The notes under the pieces were generated by a model that worked only from the letters and a program-made list of their open reading frames with translations, was not told the origin of the DNA and made no database searches. Of a stretch of 9,661 nucleotides of DNA, positions 1-5,979 are shown piece after piece. The DNA is from an uncultured Alphaproteobacteria bacterium. GTDB taxonomy: Bacteria > Pseudomonadota > Alphaproteobacteria > Rs-D84. The number at the start of each line of letters is the position of its first letter. Positions within the stretch are counted from its first letter, which is position 1. The DNA is taken from the NCBI GenBank assembly GCA_947304085.1, contig CAMZAC010000014.1:1-9661 (forward strand), written 5' to 3'. The position numbers were made by a program, and so were the translations under genes.

Positions 1-811
1 TAATTATAAAAGCTACAGTTCTAAACGGTGGCGCAACTTTATTTTTCACAACTTTAACACGCGTTTCGTTACCAATAACATTTTCTTTATCCTTGATTGC
101 ACCTGTTCTACGTATATCCAAACGGATAGACGCATAGAACTTTAACGCATTACCACCGGATGTTGTTTCTGGACTACCAAACATAACACCTATTTTCATA
201 CGAATTTGATTAATAAAAATCAAAGGTGTATTACTACGCGAAACACTGCCCGCCAACTTTTTCAAAGACTGACTCATTAATCTGGCAGTTGTTCCCATAT
301 AAGTATCACCTATATTTCCTTCTAATTCTGCTTTTGGAACCAAAGCCGCCACAGAATCTACAACAACAACATCAACGGCACCAGACTTAATCAACGTATC
401 TGCTATTTCCAAAGCTTGTTCACCAGAATCTGGCTGAGAAATAATCAAATTTGCAACATCTACACCCAATTTCCTAGCATATGATGGATCCAGAGCATTT
501 TCCGCATCAATATACGCACATGTTCCGCCTTTCTTTTGTGCTTCTGCAACAGCATGCAATGCCAATGTTGTTTTACCAGAAGATTCCGGACCATATATTT
601 CAACAATTCTTCCACGTGGATACCCACCAATTCCCAAAGCAATATCTAAACCTAACGAACCAGATGATATTGCCTCTATATTTTGCTGAGACCCATCACC
701 CATTTTCATAATAGCTTCTTTACCAAACTGTTTTTGAATTTGTGCCAAAGCAGATTCTAATGCAGGATTTTTTACAGATATTGTTTCTTTTTCAGTTTCT
801 TTCTTTGCCAT
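1..811 (-). CDS. recA: RecA recombinase, partial (first 270 residues; C-terminus beyond left edge)
   Basis: RecA is the cytoplasmic ATP-dependent strand-exchange protein of homologous recombination and the co-protease of the SOS response. I translated the minus strand from the ATG at 811-809 and found 270 uninterrupted residues of an expected 340-360. Visible landmarks are the Walker A motif GPESSGKT (residues 74-81), the catalytic region IDAENALDP (101-109, Glu104 equivalent to E. coli Glu96), [10 protein letters not shown] (148-157, Walker B), [14 protein letters not shown] (199-212) leading into DNA-binding loop L2, and TRVKVVKNK (250-258). A strong Shine-Dalgarno (AAAGGAAAGGGG) ends 7 nt before the ATG, supporting this start. 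The gene lies 68 bp downstream of the MFS gene on the same strand and has its own candidate promoter. Oddities are Asn105 where E. coli has His97 and several changes in loop L1. The family assignment is secure; the missing C-terminal domain cannot be assessed. Confidence 0.98.
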   Translation of the reverse strand, partial: MAKKETEKETISVKNPALESALAQIQKQFGKEAIMKMGDGSQQNIEAISSGSLGLDIALGIGGYPRGRIVEIYGPESSGKTTLALHAVAEAQKKGGTCAYIDAENALDPSYARKLGVDVANLIISQPDSGEQALEIADTLIKSGAVDVVVVDSVAALVPKAELEGNIGDTYMGTTARLMSQSLKKLAGSVSRSNTPLIFINQIRMKIGVMFGSPETTSGGNALKFYASIRLDIRRTGAIKDKENVIGNETRVKVVKNKVAPPFRTVAFII

Positions 812-823
812 ACAACAACCCCT

Positions 824-867
824 TTCCTTTGTAATGAAATCTTACAAAGAAACCTCTTAAAAAGCAA
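824..867 (-). promoter_or_regulatory. Candidate recA promoter with overlapping inverted repeat
   Basis: Read on the minus strand, a TTGCTT box (867-862) lies 17 bp from a TAAGAT box (844-839), a moderate match to a sigma70 promoter about 28 bp upstream of the recA ATG. An inverted repeat, CTTTGTAA-N7-TTACAAAG (827-834 and 842-849), extends to about 824-852 if one G:U pair is allowed. It overlaps the -10 box and the likely start site, which is where a repressor would bind. I see no alphaproteobacterial LexA box (GTTC-N7-GTTC) and no CTG-N10-CAG dyad here. Both the promoter and the operator role are inferred from pattern only. Confidence 0.45.
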
Positions 868-879
868 GGTGTATTTATA

Positions 880-2091
880 TTAACGTTTTGACAATAAAAC
901 AATCGTGGATAAAATACCTGCAACCGCTGTTATTAACCATACTGCTGATGTTGAACCAAATACAGTAATGCACAAAGTGCCTAAAATTGGTGCGATAACA
1001 CTGGGAAAATTCACACTGGTTCTAAAAATACCGTAATATTTGGCTTGATCCTTTTTTTGAACACCATTAAAAAACAACAAATCATGCGCAGATTCCATAA
1101 ATGCGCCAGATATTTGCCACAATACAAATATCACTAATAAAAGCTTACCTGTAATAAATGTAGCAAACAAAGAAAAAACCGCGAAAGAAATAAATCCCAA
1201 AGCCATCCATAATTTGACACCATACTTTTTTATCCATTTGCCAATAAATACATCTATTATTATATATGGCAAAATACCCACAGATAAAATTATACCCAAC
1301 GTTTCATTTGTAAAACCATTTTCAATAACCACGATTGGAACATAAAGTAAACGCATAGAGCGCAACGCATAAAAACCAAAGTTTACAATATAAGCTCTTA
1401 ACATACCCGTTTTTTTAAAAAATGAAATTGCTGTTATTCTTAATGCGCGCATTGTTTTGCGTACATTAACAGCCTTTAATTTTTTATCTTGTTGGACAAT
1501 ACCAAAATGTTTAAAAAACAACAAACCAAAGAAATAAATCATACCGGCCGCTAAAAACGGCATTCTGTAATTGCCATTAAACCAACCAACAACGGTCATA
1601 GCAAATACAGGTGCAACCAATGCACCAACATTTTCCCATAAATGCAACCTGGCATTTAATTTTTCCATACCAACTTTTTTTGAAAAATCAGCAATAAATA
1701 AAGGTAATAAAACACTCACCAATGTCAAAGCGGTCTGTGCAGCATAATCTAAAATAATGAACGTTTCCGGCTTAACAGAAAAACTCATCATACAATAACA
1801 AGTTCCAAGAACTATCATTGTTATATAAAGTAATTTCGTTTTTGTAAACCAACGCAAAATTTCTGATGAAAACAACGCAACAACACAGGCAAACAACGCA
1901 TAAGCCGCAGCATAAACGCCAACCGCAGCAGAAGCCATTTCTTCACTAAAGAATATTTTAAATATTCCTAAAATAACCAACGAATAAACAGCATTAACTA
2001 TACCACTGGCGAAACCAGTAAAAAGCCCAAGATTTGCGAACGAAAACCCGGTCACATTTCTATTCACCGCAAGATATTTTTCTCTGGCCAT
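880..2091 (-). CDS. MFS-type membrane transporter, substrate unknown
   Basis: This is a 403-residue, very hydrophobic protein with about 12 predicted membrane segments in a 6+6 arrangement: roughly residues 17-47, 57-75, 88-103, 112-134, 153-170, 178-194, then 231-256, 263-283, 293-312, 316-334, 359-376 and 382-400. A basic cytoplasmic loop (195-230) separates the halves. GKWIKKYGVK (284-293), between helices 8 and 9, resembles the MFS motif A repeat. These features and the length fit the major facilitator superfamily in the inner membrane, but I recognise no subfamily signature and cannot name a substrate. The start is supported by AGGAAA about 6 nt before the ATG. The gene sits 41 bp after ruvC and 68 bp before recA on the same strand, so it is probably cotranscribed with ruvC. 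Nothing in the sequence links transport to recombination. Confidence 0.8.
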   Translation of the reverse strand: MAREKYLAVNRNVTGFSFANLGLFTGFASGIVNAVYSLVILGIFKIFFSEEMASAAVGVYAAAYALFACVVALFSSEILRWFTKTKLLYITMIVLGTCYCMMSFSVKPETFIILDYAAQTALTLVSVLLPLFIADFSKKVGMEKLNARLHLWENVGALVAPVFAMTVVGWFNGNYRMPFLAAGMIYFFGLLFFKHFGIVQQDKKLKAVNVRKTMRALRITAISFFKKTGMLRAYIVNFGFYALRSMRLLYVPIVVIENGFTNETLGIILSVGILPYIIIDVFIGKWIKKYGVKLWMALGFISFAVFSLFATFITGKLLLVIFVLWQISGAFMESAHDLLFFNGVQKKDQAKYYGIFRTSVNFPSVIAPILGTLCITVFGSTSAVWLITAVAGILSTIVLLSKR

Positions 2092-2132
2092 TTTTATTTC
2101 CTGTACGATATATATAAAAATCCTTTTTACAT

Positions 2133-2609
2133 TTATCCAAATCTTGATGTATTTGCGTGTGTTAAAGCAATCGCAATTGCATCACTTTCATCTGATGTTT
2201 TTGGGTGTGCAGCTGGTAATAAAATAGATAACATTTTATAAATTTGATCTTTGTCTGCATGCCCCATTGATGTCAAAGCCTTCTTTACTTTATTAGGTTC
2301 ATATTCAAACACAGGAATATTTTTTACAGCAACCGCTGTAATCGCTGCAGCACGTGCATGCCCCAATAATAAAGTGGTCTTACCATTTTTATTTACAAAA
2401 ATAACTTCTATACTGCATTCAGTTGGCCTAAAATTTTCACACAATTCAAATACACCATTAAATATAAAAGCCAACCTTTCAGATAATGACATTTTTGTTG
2501 GTGGTAATATTACACCACTGGCAATATATTTGCGTTCACCCCCTGCAACATCTATAATTGCCCAACCTGTATGCAAAAGCCCTGGATCTATACCCAATAT
2601 TCGTTTCAT
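2133..2609 (-). CDS. ruvC: Crossover junction endodeoxyribonuclease RuvC
   Basis: RuvC is the dimeric, Mg-dependent nuclease that cuts Holliday junctions moved by RuvAB. The 158-residue length is close to the usual 160-175. The N-terminus ILGIDPGLLHTGWA holds the first catalytic Asp (Asp8). SIEVIFVNKN (66-75) carries the catalytic Glu68, and SDESDAIAIALTH (139-151) carries the final pair Asp140 and Asp143, matching E. coli Asp7, Glu66, Asp138 and Asp141. The whole active site is therefore present. The segment LLLGHARAAA (81-90) corresponds to the usual LGQARGAA. The ATG lies 1 bp after the dciA TAG, with a weak GGAAA upstream, so translation is probably coupled to dciA. The partner ruvA is about 2.8 kb away on the other strand and ruvB is not in the window, unlike the common ruvCAB order. 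Confidence 0.97.
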   Translation of the reverse strand: MKRILGIDPGLLHTGWAIIDVAGGERKYIASGVILPPTKMSLSERLAFIFNGVFELCENFRPTECSIEVIFVNKNGKTTLLLGHARAAAITAVAVKNIPVFEYEPNKVKKALTSMGHADKDQIYKMLSILLPAAHPKTSDESDAIAIALTHANTSRFG

Positions 2610-2610
2610 A

Positions 2611-2946
2611 CTATTTCCGTATTGTTATTTTTCCAACTGCATCATATCCATAATAGCTGTTTATTTTTTTTCTGCAATCATCAACCTGATAAGATAATTC
2701 CAATGCAAATGCTGGTGACACAGGGCGCAGGACAATATTTAATTTATTATCGCGCGCTTTCTTAATTGCAACAAGCTTTGATATATTTGCAATTTTATTA
2801 CCCACAACATTTGCCCAATTCTCAGATAAATCTGCATCAGATGCACGAACACCTAACATATCCAACAAACCACCAAACGATGAAGCCAAAGTTTGAGGTC
2901 TGGATTTACGAATTACAAAATTTACTTTTTTATCTTGGTTTGACAT
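2611..2946 (-). CDS. dciA: DUF721/DciA-like protein, candidate replicative helicase loader
   Basis: This 111-residue soluble protein matches the pattern of the DUF721 (DciA) family. An N-terminal stretch includes SFGGLLDMLGV (23-33), followed by the hallmark NWANVVGNKIANIS (43-56). A strand-rich part with KLNIVLRPVSPAFALEL (68-84) comes next, and the end KKINSYYG...VGKITIRK fits the family's KH-like fold. DciA proteins load or activate the replicative helicase DnaB in bacteria lacking DnaC or DnaI; that role is family knowledge, not shown here. It is short, essentially the core domain without an extension. The start overlaps the end of mltA by 17 bp, with AAAGAG 7 nt before the ATG. The TAG stop is 1 bp before ruvC. 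The arrangement implies translational coupling within mltA-dciA-ruvC. Confidence 0.75.
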   Translation of the reverse strand: MSNQDKKVNFVIRKSRPQTLASSFGGLLDMLGVRASDADLSENWANVVGNKIANISKLVAIKKARDNKLNIVLRPVSPAFALELSYQVDDCRKKINSYYGYDAVGKITIRK

Positions 2947-4024
2947 AACTATACTCTTTCGGCATCAGTATAAACATTTGACCTTGGGCATGCTGACCAT
3001 GTGCAACTTTGTATGCTTCATCCCCAGATCCAAAGAATATGTCTGCACGTATCCAACCTTTGATTGCGCCACCTGTGTCTTGCGCAATCATTAAACGATT
3101 AAACGCCCTACCGTCAGACAACGATGTATTAATATACACAGGCAAACCCAATGTATACAAAGAATCATCCATTGCAACACTGCGTATCTTTGACAATGGT
3201 GTTCCCAGTTTACCAACAACGTGCTTTTGTTCAGATTCATAAAAATACACATATCTTGGGTTATTGTAAATAACTTCTTTGGCCAGTGTTGGGTTTTGTT
3301 TCAAATGACTCCACACCGCATCAGCAGAATACCCCCCAGCAGGTTTGATTCCTTTGGCTTGTAATTGAGCCCCAATAGACTTAAACGGCATATCGTTTAC
3401 AGCTGCAAAATTCAACTTTACCATTTTGCCATCTTCCAGTTTCAACATACCACTGCCCTGAATTTGCAAATTTTGGACATCAACTATGTTCGCCCAATAT
3501 AAAACGCGTCCTATTTTCTTGTTCACAATATCGCGTTTTGAAACGCCTTTATAATCAGCACCATTAATTGGAACCCCCATAATTGGCTCATTACATTGTG
3601 CAGTCTTTTGACGACAACCATCTATGACAGGCGAATAATATCCGGTATAAGTTCCTGTTTTGCCACCATTTTCATTATAAACCTGATACGGTTGGAAATT
3701 AGATTCAAACCATGCACGCACAGTCGCAACATCAGCAGAAGAACTTGGCAACATATTACACTTTTCACGCAACAACTCAGAATCTGGCACAACCGAACCA
3801 CGATATTGAATTTTTGCTTTGCACGTATTGCGAAACGCCTGCAACGCATAACGAACATCATCGTTACGCCAACCAGGCAATGCAGAATATGACACAGCAC
3901 GCAAATTAGACGGTATTTTAGAATCGTCCCCAACATGTGTTGGCGATGACAAATCACACCCAGATATAACAAAAACCAAGCCTATAAAAGACAAAAAACG
4001 TATAAATTGACTAAATAATAACAT
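2930..4024 (-). CDS. mltA: Membrane-bound lytic murein transglycosylase A (lipoprotein)
   Basis: MltA cleaves the MurNAc-GlcNAc bond of peptidoglycan, forming 1,6-anhydroMurNAc ends, and acts in the periplasm as a lipoprotein. The 364-residue protein starts with a hydrophobic signal sequence and a lipobox ISGC with the lipidated Cys at residue 23. Family landmarks are FTGTYTGYYSP-like GKTGTYTGYYSPVIDG (121-136), QIQGSG (187-192) and the C-terminal double-psi barrel (3D) motif IAQDTGGAIKG (313-323), followed by RADIFFGSGDEA (326-337). The Asp residues of this last block (316, 328) include the expected catalytic acid. GGGGAG-type Shine-Dalgarno sequence lies about 7 nt before the ATG. It is divergent from secB and first of the mltA-dciA-ruvC-MFS series. 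Oddity: Asp follows the lipidated Cys (+2), which in E. coli signals inner-membrane retention. Its own promoter is not clear. Confidence 0.96.
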   Translation of the reverse strand: MLLFSQFIRFLSFIGLVFVISGCDLSSPTHVGDDSKIPSNLRAVSYSALPGWRNDDVRYALQAFRNTCKAKIQYRGSVVPDSELLREKCNMLPSSSADVATVRAWFESNFQPYQVYNENGGKTGTYTGYYSPVIDGCRQKTAQCNEPIMGVPINGADYKGVSKRDIVNKKIGRVLYWANIVDVQNLQIQGSGMLKLEDGKMVKLNFAAVNDMPFKSIGAQLQAKGIKPAGGYSADAVWSHLKQNPTLAKEVIYNNPRYVYFYESEQKHVVGKLGTPLSKIRSVAMDDSLYTLGLPVYINTSLSDGRAFNRLMIAQDTGGAIKGWIRADIFFGSGDEAYKVAHGQHAQGQMFILMPKEYSYVKPR

Positions 4025-4041
4025 TTTATTACTCCCCCCAC

Positions 4042-4098
4042 TTGTAAAAATGATTTCTTAATGTTATATTATCATAAAACCGAGGATAAAAAAAGGAG
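4042..4098 (+). promoter_or_regulatory. secB promoter and ribosome binding site
   Basis: A TTGTAA box (4042-4047) and a TATATT box (4065-4070), separated by exactly 17 bp, make a good sigma70-type promoter. An AAGGAG Shine-Dalgarno (4093-4098) sits 5 nt before the secB ATG. The predicted leader is about 27 nt. The whole mltA-secB gap is only 79 bp, so mltA must start within or opposite this same element. Confidence 0.65.
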
Positions 4099-4103
4099 CA
4101 ATC

Positions 4104-4553
4104 ATGCCAAAGTTTAATATTATTTCACAATTCTTGAAAGACATCTCGTTTGAAAGCCCAAATGTCCCTGAATTATTTTTCAAGCAGGACAATGGTCAGG
4201 CAAAAATCGAAATCAACATTGATATAAACATCAAAGGTTCAGAAAACAATTTGTTTATGGTTGATTTGATTACCAAAGTTCATTCTAAATTGGAAAAAGA
4301 CGACAAAACAATATTCTTGATTGAATCTACTTATACAGGCATGGTTCAGTACGAAGAAAAAGATGAAGAAGCCAAAAAGAAAACATTATTGATAGATGTT
4401 CCAACATTGTTGTTCCCATCTGTTCGTGCATTGGTGACAAGATTGACGGCTGAATCAGGCTTCCCAGCATTTACAATGCAACCTGTTGATTTTGCAGCAT
4501 TATATGAACAAAGACAAAACGCAGCCGCAAATCAAAAACCTGCAAATCAGTAA
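4104..4553 (+). CDS. secB: Protein-export chaperone SecB
   Basis: SecB is the homotetrameric cytoplasmic chaperone that holds preproteins unfolded and delivers them to SecA. The 149-residue length is typical. Recognisable parts are the early DISFESPNVPELF (13-25), a central strand-rich core (INIDINIKG, 37-45), the LIDVPTLLFPSVRALVTRLT region (96-115; many SecBs have CPxxLFPYAR here) and SGFPAFTMQPVDFAALYEQR (118-137). The Ala/Asn/Gln-rich tail corresponds to the flexible C-terminus, and the Lys-rich zinc-dependent SecA-binding tail seen in some families is not obvious. The start is fixed by AAGGAG 5 nt upstream. It is a single-gene unit with its own promoter and a strong terminator. Placement beside mltA recalls a gene neighbourhood seen in many Alphaproteobacteria, where mltA lies near secB. 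Confidence 0.96.
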   Translation: MPKFNIISQFLKDISFESPNVPELFFKQDNGQAKIEINIDINIKGSENNLFMVDLITKVHSKLEKDDKTIFLIESTYTGMVQYEEKDEEAKKKTLLIDVPTLLFPSVRALVTRLTAESGFPAFTMQPVDFAALYEQRQNAAANQKPANQ

Positions 4554-4572
4554 AACAGAACAAAGTAAAACA

Positions 4573-4602
4573 AAAAACACCGCCGAATTAGGCGGTGTTT
4601 TT
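4573..4602. terminator. Bidirectional intrinsic terminator between secB and yebC
   Basis: A perfect 12-bp inverted repeat (4573-4584 with 4591-4602) encloses a 6-nt GAATTA loop. The core is ACCGCC/GGCGGT, with A-runs on the left and T-runs on the right. Either strand therefore reads as a GC-rich stem followed by U residues. It lies 20 bp after the secB stop and 41 bp beyond the yebC stop, so it can end both convergent transcripts. Confidence 0.9.
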
Positions 4603-4642
4603 CAAAACAAATCAGAACGACAAATAAACAATAAATATATGA

Positions 4643-5359
4643 TTATGCAGCAGCCGTAAATACTTTCTGCACGTCATCATTATCGTCCAGCGCATCAACC
4701 AATTTTTCAATTTTTGCATACGCTTCATCATCTAAATCCATTGGCATATTTGGGACCCATGTCAATTCAGCATTTTCTGGTTCGCCCAACTTATCAGCCA
4801 AAGCCTTTTGTATATTCATAAAATTATCCGGTTTGGTTGTAATGATAAATCCTTCCTCAGATGATTCCAAATTGTCTGCATCAACTTCCATAACCAATTC
4901 CATCATTTCATCTTCGCTTTTGCCAATACTGGCTGGATACATAATTTGTCCAACATGTGAAAACATAAATACGACCGAGCCCTCTTCACCCATATTACCG
5001 CCATTTTTAGCAAAAATATTACGAATTTCAGGAACAGTTCTGCGTGGGTTGTCTGTCAAAGCCTCTACAATAACAGGAACTGCATTTGGTCCATAGCCCT
5101 CATAACGAACAGCAACAAAGTTATCTGTATTTGCACCAGATGCCTTTTCTATTGCACGTTTTATGTTATCGTTTGGCATAGAATTTTTACGTGCTTGCAA
5201 AATTGCCAAACGCAATCTTGGGTTATTATCTGGGTTGCTATCACCCAATTTTGCCGCCATTGTTATTTCGCGTGCCAGTTTTGTAAACAAACCACTACGT
5301 GCTGCATCAACCAGTCCTTTTTTGTGTTGGATGTTGTGCCATTTGCTGTGTCCACTCAT
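4643..5359 (-). CDS. yebC: YebC/TACO1-family protein (transcriptional regulator or translation factor)
   Basis: The 238-residue protein is a full-length YebC/PmpR/TACO1 family member (usual length about 240-250). The start SGHSKWHNIQHKKG (2-15) and the blocks RSGLFTKLAREITMAAK (21-37), NPRLRLAILQARKNSMPNDNIKRAI (46-70) and YEGYGPNAVP (85-94) are the classic signatures. The acidic middle and C-terminal domains follow, ending FTAAA. Members have been described as DNA-binding regulators (including of ruv-type genes and quorum sensing) and, for some homologues, as ribosome-associated factors easing polyproline translation; which applies here is unknown. An AAAGGT Shine-Dalgarno lies 6 nt before the ATG. 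It is divergent from ruvA across a 50-bp gap, whereas in many Proteobacteria yebC precedes ruvC in the same direction. Confidence 0.97.
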   Translation of the reverse strand: MSGHSKWHNIQHKKGLVDAARSGLFTKLAREITMAAKLGDSNPDNNPRLRLAILQARKNSMPNDNIKRAIEKASGANTDNFVAVRYEGYGPNAVPVIVEALTDNPRRTVPEIRNIFAKNGGNMGEEGSVVFMFSHVGQIMYPASIGKSEDEMMELVMEVDADNLESSEEGFIITTKPDNFMNIQKALADKLGEPENAELTWVPNMPMDLDDEAYAKIEKLVDALDDNDDVQKVFTAAA

Positions 5360-5361
5360 AT

Positions 5362-5403
5362 TTGACCTTTTGATTAAATTAGATTAAAATTACCCTAAAA
5401 GGA
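5362..5403 (+). promoter_or_regulatory. ruvA-mnmE promoter and ribosome binding site
   Basis: TTGACC (5362-5367) and TAAAAT (5385-5390) are separated by exactly 17 bp, near consensus for sigma70. AAAAGGA (5397-5403), 6 nt before the ruvA ATG, is the Shine-Dalgarno. Transcription starting about 7 bp after the -10 box would give a leader of only about 13 nt, beginning at the Shine-Dalgarno itself. The element occupies most of the yebC-ruvA divergent gap. Confidence 0.7.
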
Positions 5404-5409
5404 TAACAA

Positions 5410-5976
5410 ATGATTGGAAAATTGCAAGGTGTAATTGATTATATTGGTGATGGATATGTTATTTTAATGACGGGTGGCGTCGGCTACAAGGTGTACACAC
5501 CTGAATTCTTGACTCAAAAGACAACTGTATCATTATGGGTTGAAACAGTTGTTCGTGAAGATTCTATACGTTTATTTGGTTTTTCGTCTATCGCAGGTCA
5601 AAATCTTTTTAATCAATTAACTACTGTTTCTGGTGTTGGACCCAAGGTGGCTTTGGCAATCATGTCAACAATAAAAACAGAAACATTGATGTCTGCGATT
5701 GCAACCGGAGATGCCAAAACAATCGCTACTGCGCCAGGTGTTGGCAAAAAAGTCGCTGAAAAAATCATTGTTGAACTAAAGAACAAAATGGGTGGTGCTA
5801 GTTTTGATTTTGGAAACGATTCTGGGGTATTGCCTGATTTATTGGCTGCATTGGAATCACTGGGGTATCACCGTATAGACATAGTTGATATGGCACAAAA
5901 ATTGGTATCTAATAACCCAGATAAAGATGTTGCCAAACTGGTCCCAATGGCCTTAAAAGAAATAAGTGGTAAATAA
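5410..5976 (+). CDS. ruvA: Holliday junction branch-migration protein RuvA
   Basis: RuvA binds four-way junctions as a tetramer and recruits the RuvB motor. The 188 residues span the three usual domains. The N-terminal OB-fold begins MIGKLQGVIDYIGDGYVIL and continues to about residue 64 (REDSIRLFGF). Two helix-hairpin-helix motifs follow, with SGVGPKVALAIMS (74-86) and APGVGKKVAEKIIVELKNK (108-126). After a linker of about 14 residues comes the RuvB-interacting domain III (about 141-188, PDLLAALESLGYHRIDI). Its length is slightly below the common 190-205, reflecting the short linker. It has its own promoter. It is followed after 3 nt by mnmE, with which it must form an operon, rather than by ruvB. 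Confidence 0.97.
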   Translation: MIGKLQGVIDYIGDGYVILMTGGVGYKVYTPEFLTQKTTVSLWVETVVREDSIRLFGFSSIAGQNLFNQLTTVSGVGPKVALAIMSTIKTETLMSAIATGDAKTIATAPGVGKKVAEKIIVELKNKMGGASFDFGNDSGVLPDLLAALESLGYHRIDIVDMAQKLVSNNPDKDVAKLVPMALKEISGK

Positions 5977-5979
5977 AAA

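Noticed and set aside
812..879. Search for a LexA box (GTTC-N7-GTTC or CTG-N10-CAG) upstream of recA
   Set aside because: Neither pattern is present in the 68-bp gap; only the unrelated TTTGTAA dyad is found and is reported separately.
861..879. A terminator between the MFS gene and recA
   Set aside because: Only a 4-bp ACCT/AGGT pairing can be drawn, with no GC-rich stem, so read-through into recA remains possible.
2251..2697. Open frame of 148 codons antisense to ruvC and the end of dciA
   Set aside because: It is opposite two recognisable genes, has no recognisable motif and no supported start.
3622..3972. Open frame of 116 codons on the minus strand inside mltA
   Set aside because: It is in another frame of a well-supported mltA, is Cys/Ile/Leu-rich without family features, and lacks a convincing ribosome binding site.
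4025..4103. A promoter for mltA on the minus strand
   Set aside because: TATAAC- and GATAAT-like boxes exist but none has a credible -35 at 16-18 bp, so no promoter is called although one must be near.
4833..5387. Antisense open frames opposite yebC (87 and 74 codons)
   Set aside because: The opposite strand codes a complete canonical YebC; these are shadows without ribosome binding sites.
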